Shown here: positions 1 to 7,968 of the stretch, in pieces
Layout: every line of letters begins with the position of its first letter
How positions within the stretch are numbered: position 1 is the first letter of the stretch
The notes under the pieces: generated by a model
Told to the model about the DNA's origin: nothing
The model's database searches: none
Seen by the model: only the letters and a program-made list of their open reading frames with translations
DNA from: Richelia sp. SL_2_1
GTDB taxonomy: Bacteria > Cyanobacteriota > Cyanobacteriia > Cyanobacteriales > Nostocaceae
Assembly (NCBI GenBank): GCA_012033205.1
Contig: JAAUSO010000062.1
Location: 1-36,846, forward strand
Direction: 5' to 3'
DNA: 36,846 nucleotides
Translations under genes and position numbers: made by a program

Positions 1-13
1 CCCCCCCATCCCC

Positions 14-556
14 CTATTCCCCAATCTTCTTTAACTGCTCAACGATCGCAATTAATGCATTAGATACAGATTCACGTTCGTTGGGGTTGACAGCCATTGT
101 GGGGAGTGGATTAGCCTCATCTGAGATTCCTAAAGCCAAAGCGACATCTTCAATTTCCCAAGCATCGACGCAATCCGTATGGGTGATGCCGATTGTCGTC
201 GGAATTGATGCATGATGGTTCATGTAGTTGAGAATTTTCCGTGCATAACGAAATTGATCGGGACGATGTGCATCTACTAAAAGAATATAAGCATGGGCTT
301 TTTCAATCAAAATATCCCACATAAAATCGAATCGGCTTTGTCCGGGAGTTCCGTATAAATGTAATGATTGATTAGACGCGATCGTTAATTTACCAAAGTC
401 CAAAGCGACTGTAGTTTTTTCCTTAAATTCGGCTAACTCATCGGTTGCTCTTTTGTCGGTGTCAACAACATCAATTTCACTAATTGTCCGAATAAATGTA
501 GTTTTTCCCGCTCCGACACCTCCTGTAACTACAATGCGAAGAATTTCTGATATCAT
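14..556 (-). CDS. Small Ras-like/MglA-like GTPase (COG2229 type)
   Basis: A 180-residue cytoplasmic P-loop GTPase. The G1 loop GGVGAGKTT is at residues 12-20, a switch-I threonine pair at 48-49, and the G3 region reads YGTPGQ (68-73) where DTPGQ is usual. The G4 position reads THTD (125-128) instead of NKxD. These departures are typical of the bacterial COG2229 group, which acts as a molecular switch in prokaryotic signalling modules and not in translation. Its ATG shares its A with the TAA of the upstream DUF4388 gene (TAATG overlap), so the two are translationally coupled and probably work together. The family assignment is firm. The process it controls is not visible; motility or surface signalling is only a guess from MglA relatives. 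The gene ends 13 bases from the window edge, so the operon may continue. Confidence 0.85.
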   Translation of the reverse strand: MISEILRIVVTGGVGAGKTTFIRTISEIDVVDTDKRATDELAEFKEKTTVALDFGKLTIASNQSLHLYGTPGQSRFDFMWDILIEKAHAYILLVDAHRPDQFRYARKILNYMNHHASIPTTIGITHTDCVDAWEIEDVALALGISDEANPLPTMAVNPNERESVSNALIAIVEQLKKIGE

Positions 557-1455
557 TAACCTTTGCTCCTTAAATACCCAACAAGATTTTGCAGTAACGA
601 ACTGCTGACTTGGGGTGTTTGTGATTCTTGATGCTTTTTAGCAGCTCGCGAACCATATTTATTTACCCAAGTCAAATCCATATCATAATTGTATGAATGG
701 GAATTTGATGTTATTTGAGGTACTTCTTCGATCAAACCTACAAGCATTAATCGAAAAGCCGCTTGCTGAATTTTGATAACTGGTTGATGAAGTTGAAGCG
801 CAATATCTTTTATGGAAATATCACCGCTTGCAAATTCCCAAATTTGCCATTCAAAAGCATTCAAGCGCAGTTGTGGTTTACTTTGACTAATATTTCGTAT
901 CCCAGATTCTACATTTGGTAGTGCTGCTTCCAACACTTGCCAATTTTTCAATACTCTTAAAGCCATTAAAGTTACTTCTGTGGCTTTCAAACTTAATCCT
1001 GTCATCTCAGTCATCGGTAAACTGGCTTTACAATCGAGTTTAAATACACCTTTTTGAATTTCAAATAATTCACGAACTTGCTGTAATTGATTGGCAAATA
1101 ATAAGTTTAATTGTTCTGCATTTAAAACTTCTTGAGTTTTTAACTGCAAACCAAAAGGTGTAGCTGTAGATGTATTACTATAAATAGTTTCTAAAATCTG
1201 CGGTTCTGTCCAATTTCTCTGGGCAATTTTACCAACTAAACCCCTACCATTTAAACGATGTGCTGCGGCTACTACACGTCCATTTCTAAACCAAATATAA
1301 AAATATTTAGCTTTAGATTCAGGAGAATGAATATCAGGTAAAGTACATACACTTAAACAACCAGATTTGCGTCCTTGCTCGATAAGTTGGAATAACTCAG
1401 CTAGGGAAAAATCTGTAAAAGAACTACTCAGAGTCATAAGTTTAAATATTTTCAA
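556..1455 (-). CDS. DUF4388 domain protein, partner of the small GTPase
   Basis: A 299-residue soluble protein. Residues about 10-110 match the DUF4388 pattern found at the N terminus of PatA-like cyanobacterial regulators: a FSLAELFQLIEQGRKSGCLSV-like start, then YFYIWFRNGRVVAA and GLVGKIAQR. Residues about 195-245 form a second helical segment (AFEWQIWEFASGDISIKDIA, then QQAAFRLMLVGLIEEVP) that looks like a small winged-helix or adaptor domain often found after DUF4388. No enzyme motif is visible. The stop codon overlaps the start of the GTPase gene, so the protein is probably an effector or adaptor for that switch. An alternative start is Met7 (position 1437); neither start has a clear Shine-Dalgarno sequence. 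Confidence 0.8.
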   Translation of the reverse strand: MKIFKLMTLSSSFTDFSLAELFQLIEQGRKSGCLSVCTLPDIHSPESKAKYFYIWFRNGRVVAAAHRLNGRGLVGKIAQRNWTEPQILETIYSNTSTATPFGLQLKTQEVLNAEQLNLLFANQLQQVRELFEIQKGVFKLDCKASLPMTEMTGLSLKATEVTLMALRVLKNWQVLEAALPNVESGIRNISQSKPQLRLNAFEWQIWEFASGDISIKDIALQLHQPVIKIQQAAFRLMLVGLIEEVPQITSNSHSYNYDMDLTWVNKYGSRAAKKHQESQTPQVSSSLLQNLVGYLRSKG

Positions 1456-1990
1456 TAATTTGTATTTTTTCTATTAAGACACACCCTAAATTACATTTAC
1501 TTGCTATGTATTTTTTATGACTATTTAACTTCTATTTAGCTTGTTCTAATTGCGCTTAACTATCGCTTCAACAGTATAGTAATCGGTTTACAGCCCAAAT
1601 TTCCGTAAAGAAAGTTCAATGTAATTTTACCTAAGAGAAAATCATACGTGTTAGTACGTAAGACACGGTTATGTCTTAGTATCAATAAATGTAGATATAC
1701 AATGTATTCCTATTGACTTATACGTTGACAAATTCTCGAAGAAAAGCTGATTATTTTGCTGTAATCTGACCAAATAGCCTATAAACATTGATAATTTTAT
1801 CTAGAAAATTCACGTAAGTTTTTTAATAATTATTGTTTATTTCATTACCTCTAGAAAAAGTCATGTTTATGTTGAGATTCTTTCTGCTAAAGTTAACTTT
1901 GATGAATAAATTGCAACATTACGTTTGATTGAATGAGCTATCAATCAAATAATAATTAATATTTCGTAATATAAACTAAAAAGACTTACT
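1456..1990. other. AT-rich divergent intergenic region
   Basis: A 535-base gap between the DUF4388 gene (minus) and the DUF6816-like gene (plus), so it must carry both promoters. No coding frame or RNA gene was recognised. The only clear structure is a 7-bp perfect inverted repeat, TAAGACA/TGTCTTA, at 1659-1665 and 1672-1678 with a 6-base loop. It is not followed by a T run, so it looks more like an operator or RNA hairpin than a terminator. Confidence 0.5.
1659..1678. promoter_or_regulatory. 7-bp inverted repeat, possible operator
   Basis: TAAGACA/TGTCTTA around CGGTTA in the divergent region. It is the only palindrome of note there; the assignment as operator is a guess. Confidence 0.35.
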
Positions 1991-2764
1991 ATGAAGCTGA
2001 TTTGGACTTTGTGCTTGATTTTATTATTAGTTTTCTGTACCGATAACGGTAACGTTAAGGCTGGAGAGTTAAATCAACGATTACAAAATTTTCCGCAGTG
2101 GGAGAAATTAACTTTAGTAAAATCTGCGGTAGGAGACTTGATATATCCCGAATGGATCAAGGGGGAATGGTTAGTAAAAAGTACTATGCTCGATTTAGTT
2201 GCACCTTTAGCACCGGATATTGTCACACCAGGATTTGAAAGTAATCGTCAGTTTCTCGATCAACCAGTTAGTTTTCAAGTCAGATTTATAGATTCATTGC
2301 TCAATCAAAAAGCAGAAAATAAAAAAGTCATTGCCGATAGAGCATACAACAGTTTGAACTTAGCGCAAGCTGTTTTAGGTAATGATGTAGTTAAAGCAGT
2401 AAAATTAGATCCTAATTCTCCCAACCGTCAGATTACATTTTTGCGGGGAGAGCGTCAATTAGTTTCTATTGTCAAAAGTCGAGCTACAGAAACCACGGCA
2501 GACGGTAAATTTATTACCACAGAAGTATTTCAACAGTTATTTAAAGGCGGTTCACGTCCTTATCTCAATTCAGTAGAATCAACTACGGCATATGAAAGAT
2601 TATCTTCACTATCTACATCAAATCCAGTAATTGAAGCAGATCAAGTTACTGCTATATATCTTTCACCTCAAGATCCAGATTACTTTAAAGCAGCTAATAA
2701 ACCAGTAGCTTTATATAAATATAGGTTGGAATTTTTTCCCATAACTTCTAAGGGTAATGGGTAA
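1991..2764 (+). CDS. Secreted/lumenal DUF6816-like conserved cyanobacterial protein
   Basis: A 257-residue protein with an N-terminal hydrophobic segment (MKLIWTLCLILLLVFC), a signal peptide or lipoprotein-like anchor with Cys16 as a possible lipidation site, so export to the periplasm or thylakoid lumen is likely. The body (FPQWEKLTLVKSAVGDLIYPEWIKG..., then LVAPLAPDIVTPGFESN and YRLEFFP) resembles the uncharacterised DUF6816 family shared by cyanobacteria and plastids; this is from memory and not searched. Its function is unknown. The last residues (SKGNG) and the TAA stop are encoded by the first units of a heptanucleotide repeat array, so the original C terminus may have been slightly different. 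It stands alone between divergent and convergent neighbours. Confidence 0.75.
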   Translation: MKLIWTLCLILLLVFCTDNGNVKAGELNQRLQNFPQWEKLTLVKSAVGDLIYPEWIKGEWLVKSTMLDLVAPLAPDIVTPGFESNRQFLDQPVSFQVRFIDSLLNQKAENKKVIADRAYNSLNLAQAVLGNDVVKAVKLDPNSPNRQITFLRGERQLVSIVKSRATETTADGKFITTEVFQQLFKGGSRPYLNSVESTTAYERLSSLSTSNPVIEADQVTAIYLSPQDPDYFKAANKPVALYKYRLEFFPITSKGNG

Positions 2765-2808
2765 TGGGTAATTGGTAATTGGTAATTGGTAATTGGTAAT
2801 TGGTAATT
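2752..2808. repeat. Heptanucleotide tandem array (GGGTAAT then AATTGGT units)
   Basis: Two GGGTAAT units are followed by about five AATTGGT units. The array begins inside the 3' end of the DUF6816-like gene and supplies its stop codon. It is the short tandemly repeated repetitive (STRR) type known from heterocystous cyanobacteria. Confidence 0.9.
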
Positions 2809-2889
2809 AAATCAGTGAAATCCTTTTTAATCCGTGATTAGAATGGGTAATTAAATCCGTGAAATCAGTGAAATCCTTTTTAATCCGTG
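2809..2889. repeat. Pair of 28-bp direct repeats
   Basis: The same 28 bases (starting AAATCAGTGAAATCC and ending AATCCGTG) occur at 2809-2836 and 2862-2889. A shorter partial unit (TAATTAAATCCGTG) lies between them. No coding potential is seen. Confidence 0.85.
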
Positions 2890-2955
2890 GTCTAGAATTG
2901 CCATAGAAAAATCTTCCCCAAGTTTTACTCTTAAATAACTTTACATGGGATTTGT

Positions 2956-3007
2956 AATCAATCAATCAATCAATCAATTAATCAATCAATCAATTAATTA
3001 ATCAATT
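2956..3007. repeat. AATC tetranucleotide microsatellite
   Basis: About thirteen near-perfect AATC/AATT units in a row. The tract ends about 30 bases past the stop codon of rpaA, in its 3' flank. It is a slippage-prone tract with no visible coding role. Confidence 0.85.
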
Positions 3008-3039
3008 TCAAAAACTAATCTATAAACTAAGTTTTATAT

Positions 3040-3789
3040 TCAACTGCTGCCAACTTCGGTAGTTGAAAATTCTTCATTTGATGGAGGATTGCTGGGCAAT
3101 TCCAAGCAATATCCAGCACCATATACAGTTTTGATATAGCGGGGATGACGCGGATCTGGTTCTAATTTGGTTCTCAAGTGACGGATATGTACCCGAATGG
3201 TTTCAATATCATCATCTGGATCGTAACCCCAAACTTCTCGAAGTATTTCGCTGGGAGAAACTGTTTGTCCGTGACGTTGTAGCAAACAATGAAGTAATTC
3301 AAACTCCAAGTGAGTTAACTTGACAGTTTGAGTGAACCATATTGCTTCAAACCTTTCCGGAACTAAAGTCAGCGAACCGTAATTGAGGATTTCACTGTGC
3401 TTTGCTGCTTGAGGAATGCGATCGGTACGTCGGAGTAAAGCCCGCACTCGAGCCAACATTTCCTCGACTTCAAAAGGCTTAGTTAAATAATCGTCCGCAC
3501 CTGCATTAAATCCTTCGACTTTATCCTGAGTTTGACTCAAAGCAGTTAACATCAATACCGGAATATCAGAAGTACGCTCATCTCGACGTAAGCGTTGACA
3601 TACGGTAAATCCATCAACCTTGGGCAACATCAAATCCAACATAATTAAGTCTGGCTGCAATTGTAATGCTAGCGCTTGACCTTTGATACCATCTTCAGCT
3701 TGACTGACATCGTAACCAGCCATTTCTAAATTAACGGCTACCAACTCGGAAATTGCTGGATCGTCATCTATGACAAGAATTCTCGGCAT
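3040..3789 (-). CDS. rpaA: OmpR-type response regulator RpaA
   Basis: A 249-residue two-domain regulator. The receiver domain (about 1-120) has the acidic pocket DDD at 8-10, phospho-acceptor Asp52 in [11 protein letters not shown], Thr82 and Lys104 (YLTKPFE). The OmpR winged helix (about 135-235) includes LTHLEFELL and the recognition region [18 protein letters not shown]. The sequence ([20 protein letters not shown], then [15 protein letters not shown] and [12 protein letters not shown]) is what I know of cyanobacterial RpaA and not RpaB. In Synechococcus, RpaA is phosphorylated by SasA under KaiC control and drives dusk gene expression, including glycogen and sugar catabolism. No sasA or kai gene is present here. 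It is divergent from the hydrolase gene across 157 AT-rich bases, with no clear Shine-Dalgarno sequence. The tail after residue 235 is variable. Confidence 0.88.
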   Translation of the reverse strand: MPRILVIDDDPAISELVAVNLEMAGYDVSQAEDGIKGQALALQLQPDLIMLDLMLPKVDGFTVCQRLRRDERTSDIPVLMLTALSQTQDKVEGFNAGADDYLTKPFEVEEMLARVRALLRRTDRIPQAAKHSEILNYGSLTLVPERFEAIWFTQTVKLTHLEFELLHCLLQRHGQTVSPSEILREVWGYDPDDDIETIRVHIRHLRTKLEPDPRHPRYIKTVYGAGYCLELPSNPPSNEEFSTTEVGSS

Positions 3790-3946
3790 TATGAAATAAT
3801 TGTTACTGTGTATTAAGGAAAGTTAAAAATCTTTGGGAAATACAAAGATTGCTTTAATGATTATAAAAAAAAAATTAAATATATCATAAAGCTTAAAATT
3901 AAAATATTCTAAAAAAAACTACAAACTAGACAGAATATCTTATACA

Positions 3947-4987
3947 ATGTGTATTCCAACCTACAATCCACCCTGGTTTTTACGAAACGGCGTGTCAATG
4001 ACCGTCGGTGCGGCTTTGTGGGGGAAAAAGAATTGGCAAACTGTTCTCAACTTACCAGAGCCTAGTTATCAAGAGCAAGTATTTACAGGCGCACAAGGAG
4101 TACCTCTGTTCGGACTGGTAGCCATTCCGGAAAATCCTCGCGGCACTATTATAGGGACTTACGGTATTATTGGCGATTTAGAAGAGGAATGGTTTCTGAA
4201 TATTTTGGGGCGTAAAGCTTACGCTCAAGGGTATGCGGTAGTATTATTTGATTGGCGAGCGCACGGTAGGACAGCAGAATTATCCCCAACCTTAACCAGT
4301 GATGGTTTGTACGAAGGGGAAGATTTTGTTCGCATTGCAGCAGCAGCTTTGTCAATGGGATGTCCCCCTAAATTTTGGTTTACAGGATTCTCTTTAGGAG
4401 GACAATTGGCGTTATGGGCAGTTAAAGCCGCTGTAGAATTAACCCAAACTGAGGAAATAGCGATAAAAGAGAGCGATATTGGTGGTGGTGCGGTAATTTG
4501 TCCCAGTTTAGATTCCAATCCTTCCCTTAAGTATTTAACTAGTTATCCGATAGGTAGATTTTTAGAAGCGAGAATCGCTAAGAGGTTGAAAAAACTAGCG
4601 TGGGAAATTCACAATCATCATCCAGGAAGTTTAGATCCAGATGCAATCCAAAGAGCAAACAGCATATGGGGATTTGATCACGAATTAGTCATAGAAAAGT
4701 TAGGTTTTCCCTCAGTAGAAGCTTATTATCAAGCAAGCAGCGCTTTACCTCTTCTACCAAACCTTAACAAACCAACTTTAATTATTTACGCCGCAGACGA
4801 CCCATTTTTTGCACCAGCCATCATCCCAGAGTTACAAGCAGCTTGCGATAAAAATTCAGCTATAGACTTAATATTGACAGAATACGGTGGTCATGTTGGT
4901 TACTTAAGTAGCAAGCAATGTCAGAAAGAATATGGAGATAAAGATCCATGGTGGGCTTGGAATCGAGTCTTGGAGTGGGTGGAATGA
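3947..4987 (+). CDS. Alpha/beta hydrolase (YheT/COG0429-like)
   Basis: A 346-residue soluble protein of the alpha/beta hydrolase fold. The nucleophile elbow is GFSLGG with Ser149. An acidic residue in the YAADDPFF segment (about 284-285) and the histidine of GGHVGY (about 316) complete a plausible Ser-Asp-His triad. The preceding strand LFDWRAHGRT and the oxyanion region GTYGIIGDLEEEW fit the YheT-like group of predicted esterases or acyltransferases. The substrate cannot be read from the sequence. The gene faces away from rpaA and is followed after 90 bases by the HetI-like gene on the same strand, so joint transcription is possible. Met18 is an alternative start. Confidence 0.8.
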   Translation: MCIPTYNPPWFLRNGVSMTVGAALWGKKNWQTVLNLPEPSYQEQVFTGAQGVPLFGLVAIPENPRGTIIGTYGIIGDLEEEWFLNILGRKAYAQGYAVVLFDWRAHGRTAELSPTLTSDGLYEGEDFVRIAAAALSMGCPPKFWFTGFSLGGQLALWAVKAAVELTQTEEIAIKESDIGGGAVICPSLDSNPSLKYLTSYPIGRFLEARIAKRLKKLAWEIHNHHPGSLDPDAIQRANSIWGFDHELVIEKLGFPSVEAYYQASSALPLLPNLNKPTLIIYAADDPFFAPAIIPELQAACDKNSAIDLILTEYGGHVGYLSSKQCQKEYGDKDPWWAWNRVLEWVE

Positions 4988-4989
4988 AG

Positions 4990-5074
4990 GATGGAGAGAA
5001 ATAAATAAGAACTGTCAACTGTCAACTAATTCCTAACTCTTTAAATCCAAAATCTAAAATCTAAAATCCAAAAT
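4990..5074. repeat. Repeat block: CTGTCAA and AAAATCT/AAAATCC heptads
   Basis: Contains an AATAAATAA segment, then two CTGTCAA units, then AAAATCC/AAAATCT heptads running up to the start codon of the next gene. The first part recurs almost unchanged at 15582-15617. The AAAATCC part recurs inside rimM at 12267-12290. Confidence 0.8.
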
Positions 5075-5077
5075 TGA

Positions 5078-5791
5078 ATGTGGTTAAAAGCACCGACGGA
5101 TATAGAAAATATTAAATTATTGCCTAACGAAGTTCATGTTTGGCGAGGAAATCTCGGCAATGTAAAACCTTTATTGGAACAGTTTAAGCAAATTCTCTCG
5201 CAAGATGAGTTAATTAGAGCAAAAAGATTTCATTTCGAGCAGCATCGACAACGGTTTATTGCTGGTCGGGGTATTCTTAGAAGTATATTAGGTCGTTATT
5301 TAAATATTGAACCATCTAAAATACAATTTGGTTACGAACCTCGCGGTAAACCGTTTTTAAACCAAAGTTACCATACTAATCTCAGTTTTAATTTATCTCA
5401 TTCCCAAGATTTTGCTTTGTATGCAGTAAGTTTGACCGATTCTGTTGGTGTAGATTTAGAATGTTTTAACTCAACTACAGATGTGCTTTCCCTTGCTCAA
5501 AGATTCTTTTTACCAACTGAATTTACTACTATAAAATCGGCTCCTCCACAGCAACAACAACAACTTTTTTTCCGTTACTGGACTTGTAAAGAAGCTTATT
5601 TGAAAGCAACAGGAACCGGATTAAAAGATTTACAAAAAGTCGAAATTTTCCTAACTCCAGAACAACCTGCTCGGTTGAATTTACCCGGTGAATGGAATTT
5701 AGTAGAAATCGAGCCTTTTGCTAATTGTGCTGGTGCGCTCGCAATTTCGAGTCAAAATTTGCAACTGAAATATTGGGATTTTGGTTTGTAG
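5078..5791 (+). CDS. hetI: 4'-phosphopantetheinyl transferase, HetI/Sfp type
   Basis: A 237-residue Sfp-type transferase that moves the 4'-phosphopantetheine arm of coenzyme A onto a serine of acyl- or peptidyl-carrier domains (fatty acid, polyketide, nonribosomal peptide and heterocyst glycolipid synthesis). Visible motifs are GRGILRSIL (63-71), the FNLSHS segment (104-109), the Mg-binding GVDLE (124-128) and WTCKEAYLKATGTGL (168-182). A short glutamine run (158-163) lies in the lid region. In Anabaena, hetI is next to the hetM-hetN genes; here no such neighbours are present, so this is probably the general cellular enzyme. Its start follows a heptad repeat directly and no strong Shine-Dalgarno sequence is seen. 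Confidence 0.87.
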   Translation: MWLKAPTDIENIKLLPNEVHVWRGNLGNVKPLLEQFKQILSQDELIRAKRFHFEQHRQRFIAGRGILRSILGRYLNIEPSKIQFGYEPRGKPFLNQSYHTNLSFNLSHSQDFALYAVSLTDSVGVDLECFNSTTDVLSLAQRFFLPTEFTTIKSAPPQQQQQLFFRYWTCKEAYLKATGTGLKDLQKVEIFLTPEQPARLNLPGEWNLVEIEPFANCAGALAISSQNLQLKYWDFGL

Positions 5792-5947
5792 TAGCATTTC
5801 AGCCCTCATGAGTCGGAATTTCTCAGATTTCTCATCAAACTCTTAGGGAAACCTCAGTTATCCATCATCAAGTTTTCAGAGTCATCAGCGATATTGGTAC
5901 TCAAGCAAAAGAAAAAAACAAACACCTTTATCGAGAAAACATTAATT

Positions 5948-6418
5948 ATGAAATTCAATAAATTAGCTGGTTTCGGAATTGCATCTGTTGTATTATTCAG
6001 TAGTGTTGGTTCAGTAATTGTTAATTCTGGAGTGGCTGTTGCTCGTCCAGCATTAGGAACCACAAGAGTAGTAGCTCAATCTAAATCAATTATTGCATCT
6101 GGTAACTTTGTAAAACAGGAAAAAGCTACCACAGGTAAAGCAAAGATTATCAATATCAACGGTAAACGTTATTTAGACTTTGATAAAAGATTTCGCAGTG
6201 GTGAAGGTCCAGATGTCAAAGTTATTCTACACCGCGACAGCAACATACCTTTGAATATTAAAGAAGGAGATTACCTTACACTAGCTCCAATTAAAAGTTT
6301 CAGCGGCGCTCAACGTTATGCAATTCCCGATAATGTCAACCTTGATAATTATAAATCCGTGGGAATTTGGTGCGAAGATTTTAATGCAACTTTTGGTTAC
6401 GCTAGTTTGCGAAAATAG
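5948..6418 (+). CDS. Secreted DM13-domain protein
   Basis: A 156-residue exported protein. I start it at ATG 5948 because the encoded protein then begins with a standard signal peptide (MKFNKLAGFGIASVVLFSSV, likely cleavage near VAVARPA); an upstream TTG at 5894 would add 18 polar residues in front of it. The mature part has the DM13 pattern: SGNFVKQEKATTGKAKI, then GPDVKVIL and the closing VGIWCEDFNATFGYASL with its conserved Cys. DM13 domains are proposed to work in extracytoplasmic redox or electron-transfer chemistry, but this is poorly tested. It is a single gene, followed 27 bases later by a strong hairpin. Confidence 0.82.
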   Translation: MKFNKLAGFGIASVVLFSSVGSVIVNSGVAVARPALGTTRVVAQSKSIIASGNFVKQEKATTGKAKIININGKRYLDFDKRFRSGEGPDVKVILHRDSNIPLNIKEGDYLTLAPIKSFSGAQRYAIPDNVNLDNYKSVGIWCEDFNATFGYASLRK

Positions 6419-6445
6419 GGTTGGGGGGAATAGGGAGCATGGTAG

Positions 6446-6478
6446 AGAAGTCGGGTTTCTTTTGGAAACCCGACTTCT
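6446..6478. repeat. Copy 1 of the AGAAGTCGGGTTTT inverted-repeat family (14-bp stem)
   Basis: A perfect 14-bp inverted repeat, AGAAGTCGGGTTTC (6446-6459) against GAAACCCGACTTCT (6465-6478), with a 5-base loop. It is the shortest of four related elements in the window and has lost the interior found in the others. It may end transcripts of the DM13 gene, but no T tract follows. Confidence 0.85.
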
Positions 6479-6483
6479 AAATT

Positions 6484-6594
6484 TAACCTCTAACCTTTAA
6501 CCTTTAACCTCTAACCTTTAACCTCTAACCTTTAACCTCTAACCTTTAACCTCTAACCTTTAACCTCTAACCTTTAACCTCTAACCTTTAACCT
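6484..6594. repeat. Heptanucleotide array (AACCTTT/AACCTCT)
   Basis: About sixteen 7-base units, mostly alternating AACCTCT and AACCTTT, fill the whole space between the hairpin and the ABC permease stop codon. A related array lies at 18417-18531. Confidence 0.92.
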
Positions 6595-6597
6595 GAT

Positions 6598-7713
6598 CTA
6601 CCGTCCCAAACTCCTAGGATCGAGTGCATCTCTTAATCCATCACCAAGCAAGTTAAATGCTAAAACTGTCAGAATAATTACCACAGCGGGGGGCCAAATT
6701 AACCAGGGTTGCAATACCAAAATAGAAGCGTTGGTTGCTAATGATAGCATATTACCCCAAGAAGGATCTGGCTGTTGGATGCCCAAACCAATCAAACTTA
6801 ATATTGCTTCCGCACCGATGAAACTGGGAATGGAAAGAGTTGCAGAGATAACAATATAACTGGCAGTTTGAGGTAAAACGTGACGAAGAATGATGTAGAA
6901 AGGTTTACCACCCATCGCTCTTGCAGCTTGGACAAATTCTCGTTCTTTGATTGACAGTACTTGCCCGCGAATTACCCGCGCTAAACCAGCCCAGCCAATA
7001 AAGGAAGTAATCAAAACGATTAATATAAAGCGTTGAGAACTACTTAATCCTGATGGCAATACAGCACCTAATGTAACTAATAGATATATGCTAGGGAATG
7101 TCATCAGTACTTCTACTAGCCGCATAATTACTGAATCAGTCCAGCCACCGAAGTAGCCGGAAATTCCACCGACTATCATACCCAACGGGAAAGAAATCGC
7201 GACACCTAAAATTCCAATAAATAAACTGATACGACCACCATACAGCAAACGGCTGAATTCATCACGTGCTTGATCATCGGTACCTAAAAGATTGAATCTC
7301 GCTTCACCAGCAACACCGAATAAATGTAAGTTTAAAGGGATACCGGGGAATATTGTGACTTCATCCCAAATTGGTGGTAGCGGTAAACTGAATTTAAACA
7401 GTTGGTATTGGGAACCTTGGACAAATAAACGTAGAGGAGAAGGTTTGCTGTAATCTACAATTATTTCGCGTTTACCCGTTTCTAAATCCGTATCACCTTG
7501 AGTAGTAGGGTAAATGTGAAGACCGATAAATTGTCCTTCTCTATTATTCAAATATACGCGAGTTGGTGGCAGTAAAGAACCATTTGGCTGCGAATAATAT
7601 GGGTCATAAGGCGCAACAAAATCTGCGAAAATTACCGTTATATAGAAAATTATCAGTAAAATTGCCCCAAATCGCGCTAAAGGATTTTTCTTGAGTTTTT
7701 GCCACCAGTTCAT
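6598..7713 (-). CDS. Peptide/nickel-type ABC transporter permease (DppC/OppC family)
   Basis: A 371-residue inner-membrane permease. There is one N-terminal membrane helix (about 14-33, followed by the typical FVAPYDPY). A periplasmic insert of roughly 110 residues follows, then five more helices from about residue 165. The cytoplasmic EAA loop that docks the ATPase is clear (FVQAARAMGGKPFYIILRHVLP), and the C terminus GDGLRDALDPR is the family signature. Family members take up oligopeptides, nickel or similar small solutes. It is an orphan here: no partner permease, ATPase or binding protein is in the window. The insert is longer than in E. coli DppC (about 300 residues) and may be a cyanobacterial feature. 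The substrate is unknown. Confidence 0.88.
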   Translation of the reverse strand: MNWWQKLKKNPLARFGAILLIIFYITVIFADFVAPYDPYYSQPNGSLLPPTRVYLNNREGQFIGLHIYPTTQGDTDLETGKREIIVDYSKPSPLRLFVQGSQYQLFKFSLPLPPIWDEVTIFPGIPLNLHLFGVAGEARFNLLGTDDQARDEFSRLLYGGRISLFIGILGVAISFPLGMIVGGISGYFGGWTDSVIMRLVEVLMTFPSIYLLVTLGAVLPSGLSSSQRFILIVLITSFIGWAGLARVIRGQVLSIKEREFVQAARAMGGKPFYIILRHVLPQTASYIVISATLSIPSFIGAEAILSLIGLGIQQPDPSWGNMLSLATNASILVLQPWLIWPPAVVIILTVLAFNLLGDGLRDALDPRSLGR

Positions 7714-7748
7714 AGTTTATACAAGTTACTTGATTATGAATGTTAAAG

Positions 7749-7910
7749 GATGTTTTAAAAGTCTAATTGAATACTTTACCTGGCGACTAGAAGTCGCAGC
7801 TACACAAACAAAACCTGCCGTAAGGCGGGTTCTAAATTAACTAGTCCACCTTACGGTGGACTTTGGAAGGTGTAGTCGCGGTTTAAACCGCCGGATGCTT
7901 TTAAAACATC
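7749..7910. mobile_element. MITE-like element with 13-bp TIRs and nested hairpins
   Basis: Ends GATGTTTTAAAAG (7749-7761) and CTTTTAAAACATC (7898-7910) are perfect reverse complements. Inside are four compact palindromes: GCGACT/AGTCGC (7783-7797), AACCTGCC/GGCGGGTT with one G-T pair (7812-7831), AGTCCACC/GGTGGACT (7843-7862) and GCGGTTTAAACCGC (7878-7891). No frame or target duplication is seen. The interior resembles dispersed repeats I recall from other Nostocales genomes. Confidence 0.7.
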
Positions 7911-7968
7911 GTCTCAAAGCATAGATTATTCTTAATCAATTATAAAACCCTGGAATATTTAACAAATC

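Noticed and set aside
5894-5947. Upstream TTG extension of the DM13 gene
   Set aside because: It would place 18 charged residues before a clean signal peptide that starts at ATG 5948.
6484-6594. Possible CRISPR array
   Set aside because: Units are 7 bases without spacers; no cas genes exist in the window. These are heptanucleotide tandem repeats.
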